A stretch of DNA of 64,000 nt from Paralithodes platypus (taxonomy: Eukaryota; Arthropoda; Malacostraca; Decapoda; Lithodidae), in the NCBI GenBank assembly GCA_032716605.1, contig CM064519.1, forward strand, positions 18,888,051-18,952,050, read 5' to 3'. The translations under genes were made by a program, and so were the position numbers. Positions 11,876 through 22,216 of this stretch are shown here, in pieces. The notes beneath the pieces were generated by a model, which worked only from the letters and a program-made list of their open reading frames with translations, was not told the origin of the DNA and searched no databases. Position 1 is the first letter of the stretch; each line of letters begins with the position of its first letter.

Positions 11876-12514
11876 GAATAACATGGTCTAAGAGTTGCCA
11901 GAATAAAGTTAAAAAGACGTCGCCGGTACAGGAGAGGTTAATGTAACACAAATTTGGAAGCCTACCTTGGTGTGAGATCTTGATATACATTGTTCCGATG
12001 TGTTATTAAAAATGATGAAGAAGACCTCTCCTCCTGCTGCGTGGAATGACACACAGTTTATTGGTCGATGAAGATTACCTTGATAATCAAAGTGTGTGAT
12101 CTTGTTTCTATTAAATTTATACATACTAATATTAAACCATAAAAAACAAGGCCCCCCCCCCCCCACCAAAAAAAATAAATAAATAAAAAAATAAAAAAAA
12201 GTGGAGAGTGGTGATTGGGCCCGAGTACATACATACATACATACATACATACATACATACATACATACATACATACAATATTAAACCAAGGACAATATTC
12301 ACAGCTTTCCTCTTTTTCTGTAACTTATTTTACGAGAAAGGTATGACTAAATATAAATAATATATTGTGAATGGAATGAACTCTGTAGTGTTAAGTATAA
12401 TAAAAAAACAATCAATACATATATATGATTGAAATATGTAGTACTAAGTATAATAGAAAGACCAATTAATACAACAATAATTTATACATTACTGTAAAAA
12501 TTAATAATAAACAT
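11876..12514. other. Gene-free stretch with (ATAC)n
   Basis: It has a C run and A/T runs near 12150-12200 and an (ATAC)n array at about 12226-12275. No gene seen; the minus-strand ORFs translate the repeat as MYVC. Confidence 0.6.
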
Positions 12515-12777
12515 TCTCTAAGCCCTCCTTCGAGATTGATTTTTACGTTTTTCGGTAGAAAACTGTCGCAGCGAAAGGCCAAATCTTCCTAAATTTCAAG
12601 CTCGCTATCGCTCGCCAAGAATAAAATCAACATCTAAATATCACGAAAGGTCTGAAAATTGATAACAAAATGGGCGAAAATTCTTTAAAATCGCCAAAAC
12701 TAATGGGGCGAACGTTTTAAAATGTCCAAACTAACGGTGCTTAACAGGAGGGAGAAGGGGTCCAGAAAAACCTTAAC
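12515..12777. mobile_element. Foldback MITE, one-armed copy
   Basis: It carries TTTTTCGGTAGAAAACTGTC, CTCGCTATCGCTCGCC, CACGAAAGGTCTGAAAATTG and the end phrase GGAGAAGGGGTCCAGAAAAA. One arm only, so the palindrome is lost. Confidence 0.7.
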
Positions 12778-13317
12778 TAAAGAAAATAGTCTAGCGGTAG
12801 CCGGATTAAAAATGAGTTGGCATCAGTTTGGAAGGATTAATCAAGATAGTTTGTAATAAAACATATACATTTAAAGACGAAAGAGTAAATTGGATTATGA
12901 TTAAACAATATTAAGTAATATGAAAATTAAAACTACATTATGAGCTCAGTTATTCGTTAAGTCGTACAATAAAAAATACATAATTTATTTTGATATTCAC
13001 AAACTCATGTGAATAACAACAACTCAGAAATGAAAGTAAATTGAAGTTTCGTCACGTCTGAAACGTCCATTTAATTTGATTGTGTTGTTTTCAAATTTAC
13101 TTTACAAGTAGCTAAATATATTATGTAGGATTTTCGATTGTACAGCTCTAGGAATAACGAAGTCCATAATGTAGGTTTAATGTTAGTATTGTATGTAAGT
13201 TTGTAATTAACCATTTAAATGAGGGCTCCTTCAATAATTGAATACATTATTGTGGGATGTTGACCAGAATAACAGGAAAGAGGAGTTATCTTTTTTAAAG
13301 TGATTAGGAAGCACAAT
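12778..13317. other. No recognisable feature
   Basis: A/T-rich non-repetitive sequence without an ORF of note. I see nothing in it. Confidence 0.5.
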
Positions 13318-13382
<65 letters not shown>

Positions 13383-13651
13383 ACAAAGAGGAAGGGAAAG
13401 ATAAAAGAGGACCAGGTGGTTGAGAATGGGATGCAGATAAAAATCAATATGGAATTGGAAGGTGGACTCTGAGAGATGGCGATCAAAGGAAATGGAAATA
13501 CCAAGAGAGAGAAAGATTAATATAGATTTACATAGATATACATAGATATACTGGCCACACTGATCCAAATGATGTGGTCAGGACTTTATTCTAGTAGAGA
13601 TGGCATATCCGATAGAGAAGGAAAGTTGAAGGAAAGAATAGAAAAGAAGAA

Positions 13652-13712
<61 letters not shown>
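13318..13712. repeat. (GA)n and (CT)n tracts flanking unique sequence
   Basis: (GA)n at about 13321-13380 and (CT)n at about 13655-13711 are inverted relative to each other and about 275 bp apart. ORFs here translate as SLSL. Confidence 0.9.
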
Positions 13713-13714
<2 letters not shown>

Positions 13715-13717
13715 TCA

Positions 13718-13855
13718 AGCTCCGTGTGCCCAGTCATTTTGGCTCGAATGTATCTTGAATTTGGCTCTCTGTCACTCTTTCACATTGGGCTGGGGGGGGG
13801 GGGGCACTCGTTACAGGCAGCTTTTTCTTTTGTCTTTCTCAAACATAGAACAAAA
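13718..13855 (+). mobile_element. 3' end of a jockey-like LINE (family J), fragment
   Basis: It carries AAGCTCCGTGTGCCCAGTC, ATTTTGGCTCGAATGTATC, TTTGGCTCTCTGTCACTC and GGCACTCGTTACAGGCAGC. The same phrases end the longer LINE fragment at 22.5-24.2 kb and recur at 31.4 kb (minus) and 41.9 kb. Confidence 0.7.
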
Positions 13856-13925
13856 ACAGACAGACAGACTGGCAAACAATCAGATACACACCGGAAGTCA
13901 CGTAATATCCGCAGAAGTCCTAAAT

Positions 13926-14229
13926 TAACCCCTTCACCACCTTGACGTTATTTTCATCATGTACTGGTTACCATTAGATGATTTTCTTTAGTTTATAATC
14001 TACCTCAACGACTCAAAAGGGTAAATACAATCTCAATTAAACCTACTTGTTGTTTCCACATAGCTATTTTGATTAGTTATTTTGTCTTTTTAGTGTGTTC
14101 GTATACGTTTTGGTTAGTTTATTTTGCAAGTTTTACATTATAATATCATAGTTCCTTCTTAAGCTGCATAAAATCGTCTAGTTTTAGCCAGAATCAAAGG
14201 TAACATGGCGTCATGGTGCTGAAGGGGTT
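13926..14229. mobile_element. TTAA-type MITE (CCCCTTCA-CACC ends), copy 1
   Basis: It starts at TTAACCCCTTCACCACC and ends at GGTGCTGAAGGGGTTGA, a clear terminal inverted repeat. The left TTAA is intact; the right has decayed to TTGA. Internal GATGATTTTCTTTAGTTTA and ATCGTCTAG match the copy at 30636-30973. A block at about 14045-14150 containing GTTTCCACATAGCTATTTTG is a separate repeat (also near 48.87, 55.35 and 56.95 kb). Confidence 0.78.
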
Positions 14230-14501
14230 GATGTTGGAGGAAAGAGAGAATAGATGGAGTGCGGTAGGATAAAAAGACGAAGATGAGGGAGGACACAAGG
14301 ACGGGGAGGGGGAAGGGGCAGGAGGAGATACGGAGGTTAAGAATTAGCCAAAAATGAGCCTTTTTAATGTTGGCCCCTAATTGGTGAAGACACGGGTCCC
14401 TCCTCCCAACATAAACCCTACCATAGGCTCCTCGGATTTGGTTTTATTATGTTTTTTTATATATGTCTATCTATCTAATAATAATAATAATAATATATAT
14501 A

Positions 14502-14549
<48 letters not shown>

Positions 14550-14587
14550 ATATTTGGAGGTAAAATCACAAATACGTGTGATCAAAT
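14230..14587. other. Unassigned stretch with (AAT)n and (AT)n
   Basis: No gene. Purine-rich sequence near 14260-14330, then (AAT)n and (AT)n at about 14478-14560. Confidence 0.5.
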
Positions 14588-14719
14588 TATGTAGTAAAAC
14601 TCGCTAGGAAAATTGAAACAATGGAACACCAAGCTTTCGTCAATTATCTCAAGACATCTTCAGGGTAATACGAAAGCTTGGTGTTCCATTGTTTCAATTT
14701 TCCTAGCGAGTTTTACTAC

Positions 14720-14722
<3 letters not shown>
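14588..14722. repeat. Perfect 53-bp inverted repeat, possible Penelope-like terminus
   Basis: The left arm (14588-14640) and right arm (14670-14722) are exact complements around a 29-nt loop. On the minus strand the loop reads CCCTGAAGATGTCTTGAG and runs into GACGAAAGCTTGGTG. CTGAAGA...GACGAAA resembles the ends of Penelope-like elements and, loosely, the hammerhead core CUGANGA...GAAA. An AT microsatellite begins directly after the right arm, and another lies just to the left. The element assignment is inference. Confidence 0.6.
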
Positions 14723-14801
<79 letters not shown>

Positions 14802-14970
14802 CTATATATAATATATTAAGATACGTATCTAGTACTGTTGAAATCTACATGGGTATGCGCAAAGGGTCGTTTATTTCGCCACTTTGTCTCTTGACTTCTT
14901 ATCTTGAAATAGACAGTTCACCCTTGGAGAGAGGTTCGGCCATTCGTCATTGGCCTCGGTGAGAGCTGCT
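14723..14970. repeat. (AT)n tract and short unassigned flank
   Basis: (AT)n at about 14720-14800, then unassigned sequence to 14970 with no ORF I can support. Confidence 0.8.
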
Positions 14971-15345
14971 TCACCCGAGTCTGGATGCTGCTAGTGTTTG
15001 ATGAACCAGAATATTCGAGGGAGCAGCTCTCTCCCCCACAAAACATGGCTGATCAGGTACTGCCTTGAGATGGTTGTCCAAGGATCTCTTAATGACTTCC
15101 GTTGGCACATCCATCATGTTGCTCACGTTTTCTGGCATTCTGCTAAAGAAACTAGGACCCCTATTTGTGTTTGTGAAGTTAGTTCCGGTTGTACCTTGCA
15201 CCTGGCTTTTGTTCCTTGTCACCATTCTGAATCTATTCGCTGGTGGGATCCATCGCCTACCTGGACTGTTACCCATGGCCTGCCCGCTGGAGGGACTTGG
15301 CTCCCACGGTGGCTGGTTGGCTCTGTGCCCAATAAATCCTTGTAT
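14971..15345 (-). pseudogene. Decayed LINE reverse-transcriptase C-terminus
   Basis: The minus-strand frame contains GPSFFSRMPENVSNMMDVPT and, later, LDNHLKAVPDQPC. This follows the usual LINE C-terminal order FFS-RV/MP-WN-LP ... FK-LDxxLxxVPDQP, and resembles the fragment at 19.5 kb (LPDQPIIPHYYLRAASNS). The segment before FFSR has lost its spacing, no RT catalytic core is present, and the frame continues into non-LINE sequence. A 5'-truncated old copy. Confidence 0.65.
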
Positions 15346-15434
15346 TTCTTTTGGGGGTGGTTTGGCTTCCCCAACCTCACCTCTTCTCATTTGGGGGGTG
15401 GTTTGGCTTCCCCAACCTCACCTCTTCTCATTTC
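15346..15434. repeat. Tandem duplication, ~44-bp unit
   Basis: Two head-to-tail copies beginning GGGGGTGGTTTGGCTTCCCC and ending CCTCACCTCTTCTCATTT, nearly identical. Confidence 0.9.
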
Positions 15435-15610
15435 GCTGCTTTTTCTTGCCGGGTGTCATCGTTCTATCAATTCACTTCTGTATTGAATTTCCATCCTTCA
15501 CTTCCCAGGAGTGCTGCTGCGCCTGTACGGTCCCTCCTGGGTCCTTGGCGTTCAGGCCCTCAGTTACCAGGGAAGCTGATGTGCTTCAACCCACGCTGTA
15601 ATAGAGTGTG
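15435..15610. repeat. Dispersed repeat shared with 62460-62840
   Basis: GGGTGTCATCGTTCTATC, CACTTCCCAGGAGTG and CCTCCTGGGTCC are matched on the minus strand near 62.5-62.6 kb. The family is unknown. No coding frame is conserved between the two copies. Confidence 0.55.
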
Positions 15611-15839
15611 TGGAATACTCTCCCCCACCCTTCATCTCAATCTAAACAACAATATAGTTCAGTTATAATTATCGTAAATTATCGACACTAGCTGTAATTT
15701 CGTTTATCCAAGGCAAGTGAGGGACAGATAATCAGACTCTGAACTACCTCTCGGATTCTCGGAACATGATATGGTATCCATTTGTCTTGCCTTGGATCAA
15801 TACAGATTGTAAACATCGGGTGCTAGATAGTGATAGTGG

Positions 15840-16235
15840 CATGGAATCTCCCTCTCCCCTCTCCGCTCTCATGTCTCCATCCTCAGTCCTCTCCTCCTCT
15901 CACTCTCCTCTCTCTCTCCGCCCTCAATCTCTCTCTCTCTCTCCCTTCTCTCTCTCTCCTTCTCTCTCTCTCTCTCACCCTCTCCCCTCTCCTCTCTCTC
16001 TCTCTTCTCCTCTCCCTCTTTCCTCTCTCTCTGCCGTCTCTCCCCTCTCCCTCCCCCTTCACATCTCTTCTCCCTCCTCCCCCTCATCGTCCTCTCTCCT
16101 CACGCTCTTTCCTTCAATCCATCCTCTCCTCCCTCTCTCTCTCCCTTCCTCTCCATCTCCTCTCTCTCGGTCTCTCTCACATCGTCTCCCTCGTCCCTCT
16201 CTCTTCCTCATCTATCTCTTCTCGCTCTCTCTCGT
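15840..16235 (+). repeat. Polypyrimidine (CT-rich) tract
   Basis: About 400 bp of almost pure C/T on the plus strand, mixing CTCTCT runs with CCCCTC and TCCTCC. Homopurine/homopyrimidine asymmetry of this length can form triplex DNA. The long ORFs over it (serine/leucine/proline only) are composition artefacts. Confidence 0.9.
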
Positions 16236-16274
16236 GTGAGATGCATATATAACCATATATAAGGGTTAGGCCTT

Positions 16275-16490
16275 TTTGTCAGTCCGAAATTACGTGTTTT
16301 CATCCGATGTCGATCATTTATAGATTTGATGGACGTTTCTCATGTGATTCGTATTGATTCTAATCAATTGACTATGGCATTTACGAGTAAACATTGTTTG
16401 GTCGTAAAAACAATATTAAACTTGAATCACAAGGGAAACGCGAATACATTGTCGAAGATCGTTACGAAAACGTAATTTCGGACTGACAAA
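16275..16490. mobile_element. MITE with ~21-bp terminal inverted repeats
   Basis: Left end TTTGTCAGTCCGAAATTACG and right end CGTAATTTCGGACTGACAAA are exact complements 216 bp apart. The interior (A/T-rich) has no ORF. Direct flanking duplications are not clear, so the superfamily is undecided. Confidence 0.78.
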
Positions 16491-16514
16491 TTGTATGGGT
16501 AAAATATATAAATA

Positions 16515-16709
16515 GTGTGTGTGTGTTTGTGGTGGTGGGTATGTGAGTGTGGGGTGTGTATGTATGTGAGTGTGTGTGTGAGTGTGTGTGTGTGTGTGTG
16601 TGTGTAATTCTCAGCATCAGGCAGATCTGGTACAAATGTATGCTGGTACATTATTATCAATAATTGTAGCAGTATTATTCCTGGGTTGTGTGTCATATAT
16701 ACAGATAAT

Positions 16710-16749
<40 letters not shown>

Positions 16750-16775
16750 AACGATAGAAAGAGAGAGAGAGAGAG
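16515..16775. repeat. (GT)n and (GA)n tracts left of the gap
   Basis: GT-rich tract at about 16517-16604 and GA tracts at 16712-16775 running into the N gap. The gap sits between GA-rich and CA-rich repeats. Confidence 0.9.
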
Positions 16776-16875
16776 NNNNNNNNNNNNNNNNNNNNNNNNN
16801 NNNNNNNNNNNNNNNNNNNNNNNNNNNNNNNNNNNNNNNNNNNNNNNNNNNNNNNNNNNNNNNNNNNNNNNNNNN
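16776..16875. other. Assembly gap (100 N)
   Basis: Exactly 100 N, the conventional scaffold gap of unknown true size. Both flanks are simple repeats, so collapse or expansion is likely. ORFs that cross it are meaningless. Confidence 0.98.
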
Positions 16876-17049
16876 CATGCCTCCACCACACCAAGCACAC
16901 ACATACACAAACCTCCAACACACATAGCCTATACACTCCACCCCACACACACACACATGCCTCCACCACACCAAGCACACACATACACAAACCTCCAACA
17001 CACATAGCCTATACACTCCACCCCACACACACACATACACCATGCACAT

Positions 17050-17084
<35 letters not shown>

Positions 17085-17140
17085 GTACATATGCCTACAT
17101 GCCTCTACCTCCACACACACACATGCCTCCACCACACCAT

Positions 17141-17215
<75 letters not shown>

Positions 17216-17760
17216 GTACATATGCCTACATGCCTCTACCTCCACACACACACATGCCTCCACCACACCAAGCACACACACACACACATACAGTACATAT
17301 GCCTACATGCCTCTACCTCCACACACACACACATGCCTCCACCACACCAAGCACACACACACACACACACACACATACAGTACATATGCCTACATGCCTC
17401 TACCTCCACATACACATGCCTCCACCACACCATGCACACACACACACACACACATACATACAGTACATATGCCTACATGCCTCTACCTCCACACACACAC
17501 ACACACACACATGCCTCCACCACACCATGTACACACACACACACATACAGTACATATGCCTACATGCCTCTACCTCCACACACACACACATGCCTCCACC
17601 ACACCATGCACACACATACACACACATACAGTACATATGCCTACCTGCCTCTTACCTCCACACACACACACATGCCTCCACCACACCATGCACACACACA
17701 GTACATATGGCTACATGCCTCTACCTCCACACACACACACATGCTTCCACCACACCATGC

Positions 17761-17791
<31 letters not shown>

Positions 17792-17852
17792 TGCATACAT
17801 ACAGTACATATGCCTACATGCCTCTACCTCCACACACAGACACATGCCTCCA

Positions 17853-17890
<38 letters not shown>

Positions 17891-17943
17891 CATATGCCTA
17901 CATGCCTCTACCTCCACACACACACACGCCTCCACCACACCAT

Positions 17944-17982
<39 letters not shown>

Positions 17983-18840
17983 GTACATATGCCTACATGC
18001 CTCTACCTCCACACACACACACACACACACATGCCTCCACCACACCAAGCACACACATACACAAACCTCCAACACACATAGCCTATACACTTCACCCCAC
18101 ACTCACACACATGCCTCCACCACACCAAGCACACACATACACAAACCTCCAACACACATAGCCTATACACTCCACCCCCACACACACACATGCCTCCACC
18201 ACACCAAGCACACACATACACAAACCTCCAACACACATAGCCTATACACTCCACCCCACACACACACACACACATGCCTCCACCACACCAAGCACACACA
18301 TACACAAACCTCCAACACACATAGCCTATACACTCCACCCCACACACACACACATGCCTCCACCACACCATGCACACACATACACAAACCTCCAACACAC
18401 ATAGCCTATACACTCCACCCCACATACACACACACATGCCTCCACCACACCAAGCACACACATACACAAACCTCCAACACACATAGCCTATACACTCCAC
18501 CCCACACACACACACATGCCTCCACCACACCAAGCACACACATACACAAACCTCCAACACACATAGCCTATACACTCCACCCCACACACACATGCCTCCA
18601 CCACACCAAGCACACACATACACAAACCTCCAACACACATAGCCTATACACTCCACCCCACACACACACACACACACATGCCTCCACCACACCATGCACA
18701 CACACAGCTTATACACTCCACCCCCCACACACACACATACACAAACCTCCAACACACATAGCCTACACACTCCACCCCACACACACTTTTGCATTTGCCA
18801 CCCCACACACGCATGATCACACACACATACATACATACAC
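16876..18840. repeat. 2-kb CA-rich compound minisatellite
   Basis: Two unit types share CATGCCTCCACCACACCA. Type 1 (16876-17040 and 18030-18780) continues as ACAAACCTCCAACACACATA then GCCTATACACTCCACCCC, with a unit of 75-85 bp. Type 2 (17050-18020) continues as TACAGTACATATGCCTACAT then GCCTCTACCTCCA, with (CA)n spacers of variable length. Blocks of type 1 flank a block of type 2. The 605-codon ORF over it is a repeat translation, not a gene. Confidence 0.93.
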
Positions 18841-19322
18841 CTCCCTGTGGCGTAACTGATAGCGTGTCTGGCTCACAACCAGAAGGTCCCGGGTTCGAGA
18901 CCCGATCGGGGAAGAGACATTTGGGCAAGTCTCCTAACGGTGTAGCCTCTGTTCACCTAGCAGTATAAATAGGATCCTGGTATAAGTGGACAAAGTTGTG
19001 ACGTCCCATCTGGGGTTGGTGATCGGTTACAAGGCGAGATGGGTATCGTACTGGTCAACCTAAGCTACTGGTCAACCTAAGCCTTCGGGTGAGACTGGTA
19101 CCGTAGTGAGAATGGTACCGTACAGATTAACCCTAAGCCTTCGTATCCAGATGTCGCCAATTGGCTAAAAATACAGACTACACACACATCCATAGCCATT
19201 CCAACGATACATAAAACACTTAACATGCATTTCACGCAATACATTCCCAGTTAAGGAGGCGCGATAATAATGAGCTTAGCTCGCATTGCGTGGATTCCCC
19301 TTGAACAAGTAACTGAGTAACA
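18841..19322 (+). mobile_element. tRNA-headed SINE, copy 1 (family V)
   Basis: The head has an anticodon-arm-like TCTGG-CTCACAA-CCAGA (CAC, valine-like) and a B box CGGGTTCGAGACCCG. The body has GTGACGTCCCATCTGGGGTT and CTAAGCCTTCGG, and the tail has GTTAAGGAGGCGCGATAATA ending in AAGTAACTGAGTAAC. The second copy, at 19846, is alike along its whole length. Both tails run into CA-rich DNA. Confidence 0.88.
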
Positions 19323-19440
19323 TGCATACAGACACACACACACACATACATACATACATACATACACATACACACACACACACATACAGTACATACATAC
19401 ATACATACATACACACACATACATACATACTCCTGTTCCT
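19323..19440. repeat. (CA)n/(CATA)n microsatellite
   Basis: CACA runs mixed with ACATACATAC between the first SINE and a LINE tail. Confidence 0.9.
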
Positions 19441-19474
19441 GTGGTTGTAGTTGAGGGCTGTCAGTTAGCGCCCC

Positions 19475-19740
19475 ATGGTCCACGCCGTTGCGGCGCCGCC
19501 ACTGTACATCCCATCTACCCTCCTCTGTGCCAGCTGGTCAAGAATGCTGTTGCTGGCAGCACGGAGGTAGTAGTGGGGTATGATTGGTTGGTCTGGCAGT
19601 GATGACAGGAAATCATCCAAGTCCTTTTTTAATTTTTCAACGGTTGGGTAGTTTTGGTTTCTTATTTCTTTTGGCAGTGCATTGTAGAGCTTCGGACCCG
19701 TGTAGCGAAGGCATTTTCTTTAAGTGTCTTAACTCTTGTC
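19475..19740 (-). pseudogene. LINE C-terminus, well preserved fragment
   Basis: From about 19710 downward the minus strand reads, without a start codon, CLRYTGPKLYNALPKEIRNQ, then FLSSLPDQPIIPHYYLRAAS, SNSILDQLAQRRVDG and a stop. YTGPKLYNxLP plus LPDQP is the standard C-terminus of jockey/CR1-like LINE polyproteins in invertebrates. A frameshift near 19710 separates it from upstream residues (RVKTLKENAF). The RT core is absent. It is flanked by microsatellites and, beyond them, two copies of SINE family V. Confidence 0.82.
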
Positions 19741-19764
19741 AGTGCTCTTGAGTTAATTGACCTG

Positions 19765-19845
19765 ATACACACACACACATACATACATCCACACCATACA
19801 TACATACATACATACATACATACACACATACACACATCAACACAC
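19765..19845. repeat. (CA)n/(CATA)n microsatellite
   Basis: CACACA and repeated ACATACATAC directly upstream of the second family-V SINE. Confidence 0.9.
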
Positions 19846-20332
19846 CCGTAGCCTAGTAGGTAGAGCTCTCGTCTCACACACGAGGGGTCGGGGTTCAATT
19901 CCCGGCCGGGCGGAGACAAATTGGGCTTGTCTCCTTTCATGTGTTAGCCTCAGTTCACCTAGCTGTAAATAGGTACCTGGAATAAGTGGACGACGTTGTG
20001 ACGTCCCATCTGGGGTTGGCAAAAATGGTACAAGGCGAGATGGGTATCATATGGTTCACCTAAGCTGATGGCTACCTAAGCCTTCGGGCGAGACGGTACC
20101 GTCTATAGTGAGAATGGTACCATACAGATCCACCCTAAGCCTTCGTTTCCAATGTCGCCAATTGGCTAAAATACAGACTACACACACATCCACAGCCATT
20201 CCAACAGTACATAAAACACTTAACATGCATTTCACGCAATACATTCCCAGTTAAGGAGGCGCGATAATAATGAGCTTAGCTCGCATTGCGTGGATTCCCC
20301 TTGACGAACAAGTAACTGAGTAACACACACCG
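19846..20332 (+). mobile_element. tRNA-headed SINE, copy 2 (family V)
   Basis: The head has GTAGCCTAGTAGGTAGAGCT (A box region), the anticodon arm CTCGT-CTCACAC-ACGAG and the B box GGGGTTCAATTCCCGGCC. The body and tail match copy 1 closely, including GTGACGTCCCATCTGGGGTT and the terminal GTAACTGAGTAAC. The head is the better preserved of the two and is close to a tRNA, but it lacks an acceptor stem. Confidence 0.9.
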
Positions 20333-20469
20333 CCCCCACTATTCCATCTAAACATTATTGCCCGATAGGGTAGACTGAAGGCGCTCCTGGTTGCTTTCTC
20401 TGCAGTCACTTTCATTGTAAATCGGTTAAAAGTTCCTTATCATAATATTGATAAGTTTATGAATACGAT

Positions 20470-20570
20470 ACTTAACCCTCTCAAGATCCGATTACGCATT
20501 TCTTTTCTGATTTCTGGCTATTATTAGACGATATTATTCAGATTAGGAAGGGTGTCTGGTAGTCAGAGGG
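20470..20570. repeat. Fragment of GACGAT...AGGAAGG dispersed repeat
   Basis: TTAACCCTCTCAAGATCCG, TATTAGACGATATTATTCAG and TTAGGAAGGGTGTCTGG follow the shared signature of this family. It is non-coding. Confidence 0.5.
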
Positions 20571-20592
20571 TCACTGTTTTTGTTCGTGGGTG

Positions 20593-20810
20593 TACAGTGG
20601 CGCTAATACAGTAAGTCATGTCTCAGCTGTTACGTTTGGCTCGATCTGTGCTGTATTAATATCCGTCAGGTGTTAAATAGGGTGGGTAGGTGTAGGAACA
20701 TGCTTGTATATCTCACTCGTAACGAATAAATAAAGTTTTACACATTGCTGATACCAATTATTGATCGAAATATACTTGGTGCCGAGACATCACTTATTAG
20801 CGCGACTGTA
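20593..20810. mobile_element. Tc1/mariner-like MITE, copy M1
   Basis: TACAGTGGCGCTAATA on the left and ATTAGCGCGACTGTA on the right, with TA at both ends. The interior has CGTTTGGCTCGATCTGTGCT and CTTGGTGCCGAGACATC. It is non-autonomous. TA targets and this TIR style fit Tc1/mariner (inference). Confidence 0.82.
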
Positions 20811-21023
20811 CAGTTGGCCTAATAAGTGATGTCTCGGCACAAAGTATGTTTTGATCAATAATTGGTATCAGCAATATTTACACATGATTGTTTTCTTTTT
20901 GAGTGAGATATACAAACATATTCCTACACTTACCAACCTTATTCAACATCTGACAGACATTAATACAGCACAGTCGAGCCAAACGTAATGGCAGCTGATA
21001 TGTGACTTATTAGCGCCACCGTA
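20809..21023. mobile_element. Tc1/mariner-like MITE, copy M2, opposite orientation
   Basis: It abuts M1 with one shared TA and lies head to head: GTGATGTCTCGGCAC comes first here but last in M1. The right end is TTATTAGCGCCACCGTA. The outer left TIR is altered (CAGTTGGCCTAATAAG). Confidence 0.8.
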
Positions 21024-21165
21024 CACTCGGATACCATAGTCTCTAGCCCACTTCTAAGAATTCGTGGACCTCCTATGTTTTTCTTCGTGCAATTATAAGT
21101 ATCTGGGTTGATTTTTAGAATGGAACTTGCTCTTCAATAAATAGTATTTTTTTTTTTAAATCACG
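21022..21165 (+). repeat. Dispersed repeat R, copy 1
   Basis: GATACCATAGTCTCTAGCCC, then GTGGACCTCCTATG, then TTCAATAAATAGTATTT. The same order occurs at 28605-28735. It is non-coding and the family is unknown. Confidence 0.7.
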
Positions 21166-21720
21166 CGAGTGCCTTTTCTAATGACCGAAGATATCTCTGG
21201 TCCAAAGTTAGCCTATTTACCGGTACCGTATTTAGCACACAAACCAATCATCTTTATACCGGTATCTCACAAGCGCCTTTTACCTCAACATTTATCCTCA
21301 TCACTGGTCTGGCAGCTTAAGAGGTCATCTAAATTAATCTATCATGAGTCTAGTTTGCGATACCAATGCAAACTATCCCAGTAATGTTACCGTACCAGAA
21401 AATTGTTGACCATTGAATATTGACGATAATAAAATATATGGGTTTGGACAAAGGAGGATCTTATTGGACCTCCCCTGTTTCGCTCCATTAGTTTGGAGAT
21501 TTGAAGATGTTTCACCCTATTAATAATATTGCACTTAGACTTTGTGATCTATAGAATTGCATGTTAAGCTGATTGGCTAATGGTACTATATAGGCCTAAT
21601 ATATTTTTGGGGTTTGTATATATTACTGATTTTTGTTTATTAGGACGCAATAACAACAGCCAGTTAGCTTGAAGTACAGTTCTTTAACTCGAAACAACAA
21701 GTGTAAGTTCACGATGTTAC
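21166..21720. other. No recognisable gene
   Basis: A possible MITE fragment (GTTTCGCTCCATTAGTTTGG) at about 21470-21530. The rest is unassigned, with no supportable ORF. Confidence 0.45.
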
Positions 21721-21726
21721 AAACAC

Positions 21727-21727
<1 letters not shown>

Positions 21728-21775
<48 letters not shown>

Positions 21776-21776
21776 C
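21728..21776. repeat. (AT)n-(AG)n microsatellite
   Basis: A pure AT run followed by short AG, next to MITE M3. Confidence 0.9.
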
Positions 21777-21789
21777 AGTTGGGAGTATG

Positions 21790-22004
21790 TACGGTTGCGC
21801 TAATAAGTCAATTCCCAGCTGTCATTACGTTTGGCTTACTCTGTGCTGTATTACTGTCTGTCAGATGTTGAATAGGGTGGGTAAGTGTAGGAACATGTTT
21901 GTATATTTCACTCGATTTGACGAAATGAAGCTTAGATATTGCTGATACTAATTATTGATCAAAACATACTTGGTGCCGAGCCATCACTTATTAGCGCAAC
22001 TGTA
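21790..22004. mobile_element. Tc1/mariner-like MITE, copy M3
   Basis: TACGGTTGCGCTAATAAGTC on the left and TTATTAGCGCAACTGTA on the right. Same family and same orientation as M1. Its right TA is shared with the next, unrelated MITE. Confidence 0.83.
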
Positions 22005-22216
22005 CACTCGGTCAAAGAAGTATCTGCACCCCTACGCTGATCATCTGGTATATACAGCTCGGTAGGGTTGGCACCTCTGTCTGCAACTATATCCATGTGT
22101 CAGAGACGATCCTCTCTGACACATGGATATAGTTCCAAGCAGAGGTGCCAACCCTATGGAGGTGTACACATCAGATGATCAGCGTAGGGGTGCAGATACT
22201 TCTTTAACCGAGTGTA
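22003..22216. mobile_element. Long-TIR Tc1-like MITE
   Basis: An almost complete palindrome. The left TACACTCGGTCAAAGAAGTA and TCTGCACCCCTACGCTGATC are mirrored on the right, and the centre is the perfect pair around GTCAGAGACGATCCTCTCTGAC. The termini CACTCGGTYAAAGAAGTATCTGCACCC look like Tc1-family TIRs. It directly abuts M3. Confidence 0.85.

Noticed and set aside
15766..16252. 157- and 140-codon Ser/Leu/Pro ORFs
   Set aside because: Composition artefacts of a polypyrimidine tract, open on both strands.
17042..18859. 605-codon plus-strand ORF and long opposite-strand ORFs
   Set aside because: They translate a CA-rich minisatellite in all frames (HTHT, VCVC); no protein-like composition.
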